This document shows, in pieces, positions 45,620 to 54,718 of a DNA stretch of 64,000 nucleotides. Below the pieces are notes generated by a model. The model worked only from the letters and a program-made list of their open reading frames with translations, was not told the origin of the DNA and did not search any database. Within the stretch, counting starts at the first letter, position 1; every line of letters begins with the position of its first letter. Origin of the DNA: Gammaproteobacteria bacterium (GTDB lineage: Bacteria; Pseudomonadota; Gammaproteobacteria; Enterobacterales; Alteromonadaceae); NCBI GenBank assembly GCA_018222405.1, contig JAAFAI010000001.1, positions 186,001 to 250,000 of the forward strand, given 5' to 3'. Both the position numbers and the translations under genes were made by a program.

Positions 45620-46588
45620 TTATTGCTCTGGCATGTCCAGATACAGTGTAATGTACTCGCCTTCGCGGGTCACCGTCAGCTCGATGGACTGCGCTGTTCT
45701 TAATTCGCCCATGGCCTCTCTGGCCTGCGCCGGATCGGTTAAGTCCAACCCGTTTATCTGAATAACAATGTCGCCGTTTTGTAACCCCACTGACTCAAAC
45801 AAGCTGGGATTCTTACCCGGCTTTACTTTATAACCGGCCATCTGGCCGCCTTCGAGTGCCGGAGTAACGGTAATAAAATCAATAAAGCTGGACGGGCTCT
45901 CGCGCAGCGCCTCGGTGGCTGCCACGGCTTCGTCACTTAACTCGCGAGCTGGCTGAGGGCTGTTATCGATTCTGCCCATGGTTGCACTGTTGTTATTATT
46001 GTCCCGGGTAATTCTGCCGGTAGCCGATGATTGTTGTGCCGCGCGGCGCTTGGTAAAATCAAGACCATCGAGCATCAGGGTTTCGTGGCGACCGCCATTT
46101 TTAATAATCACGCGGTCGGTATGGACCTGATAAAGCGTGGCATTGGTGCCGTCAATCTTCTCGCCAATGGCGTAGGTTGCCTGTTTGCCGCGATTTTCAA
46201 TGATAGCAGTGCCCTGATCTTCAGCGCTGGTAGATACTACGCCGGAGAGCACCAGATTAAGCTGGGTTTCCGGTGCATCGGTAATGGTTTCCTGTACCGG
46301 CGGTGGTGCAGCTTTATTTACCTCGCCAAATAAGTTCAGGCGTTGTATTTGGGTAATGTCGACCCCACGTTGGGAGTTTGATGACGCCCCGGCGGAGCCG
46401 CGACCAGCGGTGTTGAGCCCGGACAGGCTGGCATTGCTGTCTGGCTCGGGAATGAGTTTCCAGGTGATTTCAGCAGCGAAAGCGATAAGATACAGGCACA
46501 ATAACACCACCACCGCGAGTCGAAGGCGTGGTTGGTGGGCGCTAAATAAGGCCGGTAAATTTTGTAAGCTGGATTGATTTAATATCAT
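45620..46588 (-). CDS. gspC: Type II secretion protein GspC
   Basis: A 322-residue first gene of the operon. A membrane helix spans about 24-45 (LAVVVLLCLYLIAFAAEI), followed by a Ser/Gly-rich linker. The homology region comes next (about 100-170; LNLVLSGVVSTSAEDQGTAI, VHTDRVIIKNGGRHETLML), which contacts GspD. The C-terminal PDZ domain (about 215-320) has ESVGLQNGDIVIQINGLDL. It is divergent from hslR, and the 139-base gap should hold the operon promoter. Confidence 0.94.
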   Translation of the reverse strand: MILNQSSLQNLPALFSAHQPRLRLAVVVLLCLYLIAFAAEITWKLIPEPDSNASLSGLNTAGRGSAGASSNSQRGVDITQIQRLNLFGEVNKAAPPPVQETITDAPETQLNLVLSGVVSTSAEDQGTAIIENRGKQATYAIGEKIDGTNATLYQVHTDRVIIKNGGRHETLMLDGLDFTKRRAAQQSSATGRITRDNNNNSATMGRIDNSPQPARELSDEAVAATEALRESPSSFIDFITVTPALEGGQMAGYKVKPGKNPSLFESVGLQNGDIVIQINGLDLTDPAQAREAMGELRTAQSIELTVTREGEYITLYLDMPEQ

Positions 46589-46727
46589 CTGAAAACAACT
46601 AATTGGTGAACAAATAACCGCGAAAAAACGTTCCCATCATAGCCTAGTCTGCGCGGGGGCAACAACATTAATCCGATCAGGTTAAAATTATATTACAGTT
46701 TAGTAATTAAACGCATGAGAAAAACCG

Positions 46728-47126
46728 ATGGCTAATGATGCAACCAATGAACTAAAGGTCCGGTTGGACAAATGGCTCTGGGCAGCGAGGTTAACCAAAA
46801 CCCGCGCACTGGCAAGAGACCTGATTCAGGCCGGAAAAGTTCACTACAACGGGCAAAAAAGCAAGCCGGGTAAAATTGTTGAGCCCGGTGCAGCCATTCG
46901 GGTGCCTGCCGGCTGGGATGTAAAAGAGCTCATAATTCAGGACGTTTCTGAAAAACGCCTGCCAGCCAAAGACGCTCAGCTATTATATGAAGAGACGCCG
47001 GAAAGCATCGCTAAAAGGGAAGAGAATCAGGCCGCCCGAAAATCGCAAAGTTTCCATAATCCGCGACCGGAAAGCCGGCCCGACAAAAAACAGCGTCGCG
47101 AACTTATTAAATTTAAACATCAGTGA
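46728..47126 (+). CDS. hslR: Ribosome-associated heat-shock protein Hsp15
   Basis: A 132-residue RNA-binding protein that recycles dissociated 50S subunits carrying a nascent chain. The S4 domain is at about 10-58 (VRLDKWLWAARLTKTRALA, then KVHYNGQKSKPGK). The tail is basic (DKKQRRELIKFKHQ). It is upstream of hslO as in E. coli, and divergent from gspC. Confidence 0.95.
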   Translation: MANDATNELKVRLDKWLWAARLTKTRALARDLIQAGKVHYNGQKSKPGKIVEPGAAIRVPAGWDVKELIIQDVSEKRLPAKDAQLLYEETPESIAKREENQAARKSQSFHNPRPESRPDKKQRRELIKFKHQ

Positions 47127-47153
47127 TAACACTGGTGACAGACAGGAAATACC

Positions 47154-48053
47154 ATGAATCAGTTTGATCAGTTACATCGTTATTTATTCACTGATGCCAG
47201 CGTGCGCGGTGAATTGGTTAGATTGCAGGACACTTTAAAGCCAATCGTACACAGCACCGATTATCCGCAGGTCATTCAGCAACTGCTGGCCGAGATGGCC
47301 GCAGCCACCAGTTTGTTAACCGCCACCCTCAAATTTGAAGGGGAAGTGGGGCTGCAAATTCAAAGTCAGGGCAAAGTGCGCTACGCCGTGGTCAATGCCA
47401 CCCACGAACAAACCCTGCGGGGCGTTGCCCGCTGGGACGAGGAAGCCGATTTATCAACCGCGAGCTTTGCCGATCTGGTGGCTAACGCTGTGCTGGTTAT
47501 TACCATTACGCCTACCGAGGGGGAGCGGTATCAGGGCGTTGTAGCGCTCGATAAAGGCTCGTTGGCCGGCTGTATTGAAGATTACTTTGAACGCTCAGAA
47601 CAACTGGCAACCCGCGTGTTTATTCACACTGACTTAGCAGACAAAAACGCACCTAAAGTGGCCGGGATGTTTTTGCAGGTAGTGCCGACCAGCAGTGAAG
47701 CCACCAACGTGACTGCCGACAGTGAATTTGAACACCTGTGTACATTAACTGAAACCATGACCAGTGAGGAGCTTTTTGCCTTACCTGCTCAGGATGTATT
47801 GTACCGGTTGTATCATGAACAAACCGTTGAAGTGTATGCCCCTGAAGCGGTGACGTTTGCCTGTACCTGTTCCCGGGAACGTAGCGCCGAAGCATTGCGC
47901 AACATCGACAAAGCCGAACTGCTGGCCATCATTAAAGAAGAAGGTTCTATCAATATGAACTGTCAGTACTGCCACACAGAATATCGCTTCGATGAAATTG
48001 ACGTGGAAGCGTTAAAAAGTGGCTATAACAGCGCACCAGAAGCTTCACAGTAA
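47154..48053 (+). CDS. hslO: Redox-regulated chaperone Hsp33
   Basis: A 299-residue chaperone activated by oxidation and heat. The four zinc-binding redox cysteines are present as CTC (237-239) and CQYC (270-273), with about 30 residues between. The core shows MAAATSLLTATLKFEGEVGLQ and FERSEQLATRVFI. It lies 27 bases after hslR, as in E. coli. Confidence 0.97.
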   Translation: MNQFDQLHRYLFTDASVRGELVRLQDTLKPIVHSTDYPQVIQQLLAEMAAATSLLTATLKFEGEVGLQIQSQGKVRYAVVNATHEQTLRGVARWDEEADLSTASFADLVANAVLVITITPTEGERYQGVVALDKGSLAGCIEDYFERSEQLATRVFIHTDLADKNAPKVAGMFLQVVPTSSEATNVTADSEFEHLCTLTETMTSEELFALPAQDVLYRLYHEQTVEVYAPEAVTFACTCSRERSAEALRNIDKAELLAIIKEEGSINMNCQYCHTEYRFDEIDVEALKSGYNSAPEASQ

Positions 48054-48064
48054 GCGGTTTATTG

Positions 48065-48307
48065 ATGGCTGACTTTCATATTAAAGCGCTTGAGCTGGCC
48101 AGAGCCGGTGACTGGGATGGCTCTCACGAACTGGTTCAGGACTATAACGATGAATATTCCTGCCTGGTCCACGGCTATTTGCACCGGGTTGAAGGTGATG
48201 AGTTTAATGCCCGTTACTGGTATACCCGGGCTGGCACTTCGATGCCGGCGAATTCACTGGAACAAGAGTTGGCGCGCCTGGAGAGCCTGGTGCGCGGCAA
48301 CGGCTAG
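48065..48307 (+). CDS. Small conserved-type protein of unknown function
   Basis: An 80-residue protein starting at ATG 48065 (a TTG just before it is also in frame). The pattern DWDGSHELVQDYNDEYSCLV, then HGYLHRVEGDEFNARYWYTRAG, resembles a small widespread proteobacterial family with W-H-Q-HAyLHR-EGD-NA-YWY spacing; I cannot name it. The sequence is helical and has no signal peptide. It lies 11 bases after hslO and is probably the last gene of that operon. Confidence 0.75.
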   Translation: MADFHIKALELARAGDWDGSHELVQDYNDEYSCLVHGYLHRVEGDEFNARYWYTRAGTSMPANSLEQELARLESLVRGNG

Positions 48308-48495
48308 CCGGGCGAAGTTAACCCTTTTCTCATACTTTTACTTGTATGCGGCGGTGATTACCAGATTTGTTAAGTACATTAACGAAATCACGCGCTGCAT
48401 ACGAATTCTTATTGATGTGCCCACAGGTTCGATGCTATTGCTAACGTAGTCGGCTTTTATCTGGGAGCCGGAACGACGCGTTTGACGGAGAACTA

Positions 48496-49671
48496 ATGAA
48501 TCGAACCCTGGCCACTACCGTTATTTTCAGCGGCTTTTTTCTGCTCGGTATTTTGCTACTAATGTGGGGGATCCTGCTGCCTCGTATGGCGGCAGAGCTG
48601 ACCATGAGCAGTTTTGTTAGTGGCGCGTTGTTTACGCTGTTTTCACTGGGCATGATGATGGGGGCGATTATTGGTGGCAAATATGCGTCGCGATTTGAGT
48701 TCTTACCGTTGTTTGCCAGTTTATCGCTGGTGAATGCCCTGTTCATCGTTATTGCCGGCTTAATGCCAAACTGGCACGGATTGCTGGTTATTGTGTTTAT
48801 TGTTGGCGTACTGAGCTCCTGTAAAATTACCATTGGCCATACGGTTATCGCCCAGCTCTATGTGGAAAAGCGCTTTGCCATGATGGGCATTATGGATTTT
48901 ATGTTTAGCCTGGGCACGCTGGTGGCGTCTTTTTACGTGTCGCTTATCTTTTTGTGGCAGGCTAACTGGCGCTTACCGCTGTACTTTCTGGCCGGTTTGT
49001 GGGTTATTCTGGCGCTGTTTACTTTCTTAAGTGTACGTAATGCCAATGCAAAATTACCGGTTGAGAAACAGCAGGAATCGGCGCCTAAACAAACTCTGGC
49101 GTTTGCAACTATCGTGCGTCAGCCGGTGTTTTTATTGTTGGCGGTAGCCAGTTTTGGCTATGGTGCGGTGGAATTTGGTACGGTTAATTGGTTTGTGAGT
49201 TACGCGCAGCAGGGGCTGGGTTTCGACGGGGATGCCGCCCGTTTGTTATTAGCCGGCTTTACCGGCGGGATGGCGTTGAGTCGGTTGTGCTTTGCCTGGT
49301 TTCTTCGCTGGTTTAGCGTACACCGCTTAATGGTGGTGCTGGTCACTATGCTGCTGGCCGGTGCCATTGTTGCCAAGCTGGGCGATACCTTTATGCCGAT
49401 AATGCTGGGTAACTTCCTGTTAGGTCTGGGGCTTGGCGGGCTCTTCCCGTTAATCCTCTCTGCCGCCATGAATATCGACAGCGAAAAAGGCCCGTTGCTA
49501 TCAGGAATAACTATTCTTGGTAATGCCATGGGAGTGCAGTTGGTGTCGCTTGGCACCGGCGCCTGGGCCGGGATGGCTTCTATTGAAGTAGCTTACTGGG
49601 CCGTGCCGATGGCGGCGGTGCTACTGTGGAGCGCAACCTGGTTTTACAGCCGCATTATTAAGCAAGGCTAG
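48496..49671 (+). CDS. Major facilitator superfamily transporter
   Basis: A 391-residue protein with 12 hydrophobic helices. The MFS-type loop 2-3 motif appears as GAIIGGKYASRFEFLP. The middle cytoplasmic loop is at about 185-205 (NAKLPVEKQQESAPKQ). The substrate is not evident; sugar-type and drug-type members look alike at this level. GGAG lies upstream of the ATG. It stands alone, between the hslO operon and convergent envZ (8 bases apart). Confidence 0.85.
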   Translation: MNRTLATTVIFSGFFLLGILLLMWGILLPRMAAELTMSSFVSGALFTLFSLGMMMGAIIGGKYASRFEFLPLFASLSLVNALFIVIAGLMPNWHGLLVIVFIVGVLSSCKITIGHTVIAQLYVEKRFAMMGIMDFMFSLGTLVASFYVSLIFLWQANWRLPLYFLAGLWVILALFTFLSVRNANAKLPVEKQQESAPKQTLAFATIVRQPVFLLLAVASFGYGAVEFGTVNWFVSYAQQGLGFDGDAARLLLAGFTGGMALSRLCFAWFLRWFSVHRLMVVLVTMLLAGAIVAKLGDTFMPIMLGNFLLGLGLGGLFPLILSAAMNIDSEKGPLLSGITILGNAMGVQLVSLGTGAWAGMASIEVAYWAVPMAAVLLWSATWFYSRIIKQG

Positions 49672-49679
49672 GCCGTATT

Positions 49680-51020
49680 TTACAGCCCCTCGCTGGGCAG
49701 CCAGAATTCAGCAATCAGGCCTTCCTCGGGATGATTGCGCAGGTTGATCTGCCCGCCATGCATCTCGATAATACGCTTGGTGATGGCCAGTCCAAGTCCT
49801 GAGCCGCCAGAGTTGCGCGCTGAGTCGCCCTGAGAGAAGGGGCGGAAGACGTTTTCCAGACTATCCTCAGGAATGCCCTGACCAAAGTCCCGAACTTTAC
49901 AGACCACCCGGTTCTGCTTCTTGTCAAAATAGGTGGTGATTTCTATATGGTTACTGCCGTAGCGGAAGGCGTTTTCAATCAGATTATCCAGCACCCGTTT
50001 GAGGGCGACTTTACGCAATGGAATATTCGGCAGCGGATTGAGCTCCAGATGAATGGACTGACGATCTGCCGCGGAAGGATTAAACTGCTGATTGGTATTG
50101 CGGGCGTCGGTTAATTCGGTAATTAACGGGTTCAGGTTGGCGATGGTCTGGCGTTCCTGTTGTTCCTGCCGGGCGTATTCGATGAACTGATCAATAATCG
50201 CATTCATATCTTCAATATCGCTGACGATGCCCTCTTTCACCCAGTCCTGGTCTTCGGGCAGCATTTCGGTGGCCAGGCGAATGCGGGTAAGTGGGGTGCG
50301 CAGATCGTGGGAAATCCCCGCCGTCATTACCATGCGATCATGCTCTAACTGCTTGATACCCTGGTTCATGCGGTTAAACGCTTTGGTTACCTCAATCATT
50401 TCGCTGGTGCCATCTTCCTTCAGTGGCGGCGGGAACTGACCCCTGCCCACTTTGATAGCGGCGCGTTGCAGTGCGCTCAATGGCCGGTTAAGACGAAATA
50501 CAAACAGCCAGCCACCACCCACACTTAAAATACCAATTAGCAACAGGTACAGGGTTAACGGAAAGATATTGGCTTCACTCAAACCGTAAACTGGAACCCG
50601 GATCCAATTATCTGGCAGGCTGGCGATTTTTATCCAGACATAATAGGGCGTGGATTGCTGATCTAGCTGGGGCGCACTAATGCGTACTTCGGCTTTTTCT
50701 TGCAGCTGCTCGGTGACCTGGGCAGACATAAACTGATAAAAGGTAGCCTGGCCGAGTCGGGCAGCCTTGGCCTCGGTATCAGTAAAAATACGAATGCCGG
50801 TTTGTGCCTTTAGAGTACGCAGGTACTCCGGGTCGTCAAGTTCGTCCAGCTGGGTTTTGAGTGTGGCAGCCTGGGTGGCAATCAGGCTGTTGATTTGCTC
50901 GTAACTGGGTCGGATAAAATACATGGTGACCGACAGGTATGATACTACCTGGTTGATCAACAATAAAACGCCAATCAGCAGTACGGTTTGGCCAAAGGCG
51001 CTTTTAGGGAGTAATCGCAC
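49680..51020 (-). CDS. envZ: Osmosensor histidine kinase EnvZ
   Basis: A 446-residue inner-membrane sensor. Helix 1 is at about 10-30 and helix 2 at about 155-178 ([21 protein letters not shown]), with a periplasmic region between. The HAMP domain follows (about 180-230), then the H box [20 protein letters not shown] with phosphoacceptor His. ATPase motifs are [11 protein letters not shown] (N box), RDFGQGIPE (D/G1) and [10 protein letters not shown] (G2). With OmpR it controls porin and other genes in response to osmolarity. The start is 7 bases after ompR. Confidence 0.95.
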   Translation of the reverse strand: MRLLPKSAFGQTVLLIGVLLLINQVVSYLSVTMYFIRPSYEQINSLIATQAATLKTQLDELDDPEYLRTLKAQTGIRIFTDTEAKAARLGQATFYQFMSAQVTEQLQEKAEVRISAPQLDQQSTPYYVWIKIASLPDNWIRVPVYGLSEANIFPLTLYLLLIGILSVGGGWLFVFRLNRPLSALQRAAIKVGRGQFPPPLKEDGTSEMIEVTKAFNRMNQGIKQLEHDRMVMTAGISHDLRTPLTRIRLATEMLPEDQDWVKEGIVSDIEDMNAIIDQFIEYARQEQQERQTIANLNPLITELTDARNTNQQFNPSAADRQSIHLELNPLPNIPLRKVALKRVLDNLIENAFRYGSNHIEITTYFDKKQNRVVCKVRDFGQGIPEDSLENVFRPFSQGDSARNSGGSGLGLAITKRIIEMHGGQINLRNHPEEGLIAEFWLPSEGL

Positions 51021-51027
51021 TGATTAA

Positions 51028-51753
51028 TTACTGGGCAACCGCGCCGTCCGGCACGAATACATAACCTAAACCCCATACCGTCTGGATGTAACGTGGATTG
51101 GCCGGATCTTCCTCCAGCATGCGGCGCAGGCGTGATACCTGAACGTCGATGCTGCGTTCCAGGGCGCTATAGTCCCGACCTCTGGCCAGGTTCATCAGTT
51201 TGTCGCGAGACAACGGCTCTCGGGGGTGAGTAACCAGTGATTTTAATACCGCAAATTCGCCGCTGGTGAGTGACAGGGATTTGCCGTCGTCGGTCATCTC
51301 GCGGGTGGCCAGGTTTAACCGGTAGGTGCCAAACTCGACAATTTGTTCTTCCATGGACGGCGCGCCGGGGGCCTCGTGTGTCTGACGACGCAGCACGGCT
51401 TTCGCCCGGGCCAGCAGCTCCCGCGGATTAAATGGCTTTGGCAGGTAGTCATCGGCACCCATTTCCAGCCCGATAATGCGGTCTACCTCATCGCCCTTGG
51501 CGGTTAACATGATTATTGGCATCTTGCTTTCTGCCTGACGCATACGACGGCAGATAGACAAGCCGTCCTCACCGGGCAGCATCAGATCAAGGACCATCAA
51601 ATGAAAGTTTTCACGTTCTAACAGGCGGTCCATCTGCTCGGCATTCGCCGCGCTTCTTACCTGAAAGCCCTGCTCCACAAGGTAGCGCTCAAGCAAGCTA
51701 CGTAACCGCATATCGTCATCGACGACTAATATTTTTGATGTTTCCTGACCCAT
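51028..51753 (-). CDS. ompR: Response regulator OmpR
   Basis: A 241-residue regulator. The receiver domain has VVDDDMRLRSLLERYL, the phosphoacceptor LDLMLPGEDG and switch Lys in LPKPFNPREL. The winged-helix DNA-binding domain follows (LTSGEFAVLKSLVTHPREPLS split by loop, ALERSIDVQVSRLRRML). It is the first gene of the ompR-envZ operon. Confidence 0.97.
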   Translation of the reverse strand: MGQETSKILVVDDDMRLRSLLERYLVEQGFQVRSAANAEQMDRLLERENFHLMVLDLMLPGEDGLSICRRMRQAESKMPIIMLTAKGDEVDRIIGLEMGADDYLPKPFNPRELLARAKAVLRRQTHEAPGAPSMEEQIVEFGTYRLNLATREMTDDGKSLSLTSGEFAVLKSLVTHPREPLSRDKLMNLARGRDYSALERSIDVQVSRLRRMLEEDPANPRYIQTVWGLGYVFVPDGAVAQ

Positions 51754-51870
51754 TTCTGCCTCACTGACAACCGCGTTCCGGTATCACTATAACCTTAAGT
51801 GATACCGGACAAAAGTGCTCAAATGTTTCGAACCGGCACGGATTGTTACAAAGCGTGTCAGGCGTGTAAT

Positions 51871-53127
51871 TCAGGCAACGCCGGGCATGATATAAGTGGC
51901 CACTCCATAAACCAGCGCGTAGCCAACGGAATAGGCAATAAGTAACAGCAAAAAGTACTTGCCGTAACGGGCGAAACTCAGGCCCTTAACCTTACTCATG
52001 GTCACAATGCCAGCTGCCGAGCCGATGATGAGCAGAGAGCCACCTACGCCTACGGCATAAGTCAGTAACATCCATTCACTCACCGACATGCCAATATTGG
52101 CTTTAAGCAATGCGGCCGTTAGCGGTACGTTGTCGATTAAGGCCGAGGTTGCACCCATTACATAATTAGCTACCAGTGGCGGGAAGACCTGGTATAGATA
52201 CAGCAACGAGTGCAAGGCTTCGATATGCTCCAGCATACCCACTAACAGCAGTACACCCAGGAAGAACAGCAAGGTATCGAACTCTATATAGCGGATGTAA
52301 TCCATAATAGGGTCCTGGTCATCATCTTCGCCCATATGGTTGGCCACCAGAAACATAATCGCCATACCCGCGAGGAAGGTCAGCATGGGCGGAATGGCAT
52401 ACAACACGTTAAGGATCAGCGTTGAGATAATGGTGCTTAAGAAAATACCCGCGATCACATAGTCGATAGTATTGGTGGCATAGGTCGTTTTACGAATTTT
52501 TACTTTGCCGGTCATGCCGATGCTCAGTAATCCGGTGAGTACCATTACGGCCAGGAACGAGGGCACCAGCAGCCAGAACAACTGGGTTATGGTGACTTTC
52601 TTCTGCATAAAGATCATCAAAGTGGTGACATCCCCGGTAATCAGCGACACGCCGCCGGAATTGACCGCGAAAACTACCAGTACCGCAAAGCGCATAGTTT
52701 GATTAAAGGGCAGTCCCAGTGATAACACCATGGCGATAGACACCAGCGTAGCGGTAATGTTGTCTGCCAGCGAGGAGAAGCAAAAACTAAACAATGCGGT
52801 GATCAACATCAGCTTTTTGAGTGAAATGTTGGTTGGCATCACCAGATTCAGCATATTGGCAATCAACCCCTTGCGGTTGAGATAAGCCACAAAGGTCATG
52901 GCTGCCACCAGGAATAACCACAGGGTGGAGATTTCGGTAATGTTATGCAGTAAGCCTTCGTTAACCGCGTCGGTAGAGCCCGGGTTGTCGGCAGAGATAA
53001 ACAGGATCATCCAGGCCAGCGTGCCAAAAAACAGGGTGATCTTAGCTTTGTTGATATGCAGGACTTCTTCGAACATCACGCCAAGGAGGGCCAGGGCGGC
53101 CAGGGTAATAAGAATGGTATCTATCAT
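51871..53127 (-). CDS. nhaD: NhaD-type sodium/proton antiporter
   Basis: A 418-residue polytopic protein with about 12 helices. Family features are SSLADNITATLVSIAMVL (the ADNITAT stretch), VNSGGVSLITGDVTTLMIF and ALIDNVPLTAALL. NhaD transporters exchange sodium for protons at alkaline pH and are common in marine bacteria. It lies 117 bases after ompR on the same strand; the intervening gap shows nothing definite. Confidence 0.93.
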   Translation of the reverse strand: MIDTILITLAALALLGVMFEEVLHINKAKITLFFGTLAWMILFISADNPGSTDAVNEGLLHNITEISTLWLFLVAAMTFVAYLNRKGLIANMLNLVMPTNISLKKLMLITALFSFCFSSLADNITATLVSIAMVLSLGLPFNQTMRFAVLVVFAVNSGGVSLITGDVTTLMIFMQKKVTITQLFWLLVPSFLAVMVLTGLLSIGMTGKVKIRKTTYATNTIDYVIAGIFLSTIISTLILNVLYAIPPMLTFLAGMAIMFLVANHMGEDDDQDPIMDYIRYIEFDTLLFFLGVLLLVGMLEHIEALHSLLYLYQVFPPLVANYVMGATSALIDNVPLTAALLKANIGMSVSEWMLLTYAVGVGGSLLIIGSAAGIVTMSKVKGLSFARYGKYFLLLLIAYSVGYALVYGVATYIMPGVA

Positions 53128-53292
53128 GAGGGGGGATTCCGCAATTTCAGTGGCCGTATTTTACGGCGAAGCCCTCGCCAGTAAAGGGGCTAAGCGGTCA
53201 ATGAGGGGTATCAGGCGTTAATAGTTAGTATTCATTTTGGTTATAAAATACTTTGGTCTTACAACTAAAGCGCGAGGTAAACTGGCCGTCGG

Positions 53293-53536
53293 CTATTCCA
53301 TAGGCAGACGGGTAGAGGCCTTCACCTCGCGCAGCGAAATATTTGAGCGAATGGCAGAAATGCCGGGGGAGTTTACGCAATACGTTCTCAACAAACTCGC
53401 TGTAGTCATCGAGAGCTTTCGCTACCACCTGCAGCATGAAATCGGTTTCGCCTGTAGTGTTATGACAAGAAAGGACATTTTTGGAATGAAGAATTAGGCT
53501 CTCGAATTTCCGGGTGCTGATCGGATCAGGTACGGG
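53293..53536 (-). pseudogene. Degenerate Lrp/AsnC family regulator (C-terminal half, frameshifted)
   Basis: On the minus strand the translation begins STRKFESLILHSKNVLSCHN, then TTGETDFMLQVVAKAL and DDYSEFVENVLRKLP. It continues in another frame as GISAIRSNISLREVKASTR to a TAG at 53293. Together these form the RAM effector domain of the Lrp/AsnC family. The frame break lies at a run of five C (53365-53369), one more than needed. A stop (53537-53539) and unrelated sequence replace the N-terminal helix-turn-helix, so about 70-75 residues are missing. No start codon or ribosome-binding site is seen. Confidence 0.85.
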
Positions 53537-53714
53537 TTAGCCCGGGTCATTGGTTGGCAGTACGCGGTTGCGGGGGCGTTGGATTATCGGCTGTGATGAA
53601 TAAGGATAAGTCGACTTCAGTTGGCGTGACAGTGGTAACAGAGTTTTAAAAACGGGGTTTAATAGAAGTGTACCGGAGCGCCTTTCGTAGCAGGCGCTCG
53701 GTGAATGTTGCTGG
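53537..53714. other. Gap between the Lrp remnant and prkB
   Basis: About 180 bases with no gene. It contains a hairpin of 8-base arms GAGCGCCT (53677-53684) and AGGCGCTC (53692-53699), just downstream of prkB on the minus strand but without a T-run. I found no trace of the missing Lrp helix-turn-helix. Confidence 0.5.
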
Positions 53715-54611
53715 CTATTGCACCCAGTCCATCTGATAGCCGCGGCTTTTCTTGCGCTTCATCAGATCTTCAATCAGTGGTGTTAGAATAAGCTCCATGG
53801 CCAGGCCCATCTTACCGCCGGGCACCACCAGCGTGTTGATGCGCGACATAAAAGAGCCGTCGATCATTTGCAGCAGATAAGGAAAGTCGACGTTTTTCAT
53901 TTCTCGGCGGAACCGCACCACCACGAAGCTTTCATCCTGAGTGGGTATTTCACGAGCGCTGAACGGGTTTGAGGTATCTACCGTGGGCACACGCTGAAAG
54001 TTTATGTGGGTGCGGGAAAACTGCGGTGTGATGTAATGGAAGTAATCGTCCAGGCCACGCACAATGCTGCTCATCACCGCTTCCCGGGAATGACCCCGGT
54101 CGGTGGTATCGCGCACAATCTTCTGGATCCATTCCAGATTAACAATGGGCACCATGCCAACCAGTAAATCCACATACTGAGACACATCGATGTCTTCGGT
54201 TTTAACGCCGCCATGTAAGCCTTCGTAAAACAACAGGTCCGTATCATTAGGTAATTCCTGCCAGGGCGTAAAGGTACCAGGCATCTGATTAAACGGCACG
54301 GCATCGTCAAAGGTGTGCAGGTACTGACGAAACCGGCCTGTACCATCTTCTGCATACTGGCTGAATAAGGTCTCGAGCAACGAAAAATCATTGGCTTTCG
54401 GCCCGAAGTAGCTGATGTGACGCCCCTGCTCTTGTGCTTTACGTATTTCTACTTCCATTTCCGGACGGGTAAAGCGATGAAAGCTATCGCCGCCAACATA
54501 CGCCGCATCAATTTTCAGGTTACGAAAAATATGCCGAATTGCATTGGTGGTGGTGGTGGTGCCAGAACCAGATGAACCGGTAATAGCAATAATGGGATGT
54601 TTTACCGACAT
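53715..54611 (-). CDS. prkB: Phosphoribulokinase-family protein PrkB
   Basis: A 298-residue kinase resembling E. coli PrkB, a phosphoribulokinase-like protein with no Calvin cycle in that host. Walker A is GSSGSGTTTTT, followed by GDSFHRFTRPEM, GRHISYFGPKANDF, LFYEGLHGG and GHSREAVM. The start is ATG 54611 (AAGAG upstream); a GTG two codons before is also in frame. The substrate in such bacteria is unknown. It is separated from the channel gene by about 107 bases. Confidence 0.93.
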   Translation of the reverse strand: MSVKHPIIAITGSSGSGTTTTTNAIRHIFRNLKIDAAYVGGDSFHRFTRPEMEVEIRKAQEQGRHISYFGPKANDFSLLETLFSQYAEDGTGRFRQYLHTFDDAVPFNQMPGTFTPWQELPNDTDLLFYEGLHGGVKTEDIDVSQYVDLLVGMVPIVNLEWIQKIVRDTTDRGHSREAVMSSIVRGLDDYFHYITPQFSRTHINFQRVPTVDTSNPFSAREIPTQDESFVVVRFRREMKNVDFPYLLQMIDGSFMSRINTLVVPGGKMGLAMELILTPLIEDLMKRKKSRGYQMDWVQ

Positions 54612-54718
54612 GCGCACTCTTTTGGGCTGATGATGATCCGAAATACCAGACTCTTAGTTGGCCTGTGTCAGATACTCAATAAGATAATCCCTATTTATAA
54701 GCTTGTGGGCGGCAATAA

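Noticed and set aside
50437-50446. A CTGACCCCT match to the palindrome core found at 14223
   Set aside because: It lies inside conserved envZ sequence, lacks the second arm and is explained by codons.
53225-53437. A 70-codon minus-strand frame over the Lrp remnant
   Set aside because: It is partly the RAM domain and then runs out of frame after the C-run; the pseudogene call explains it better.
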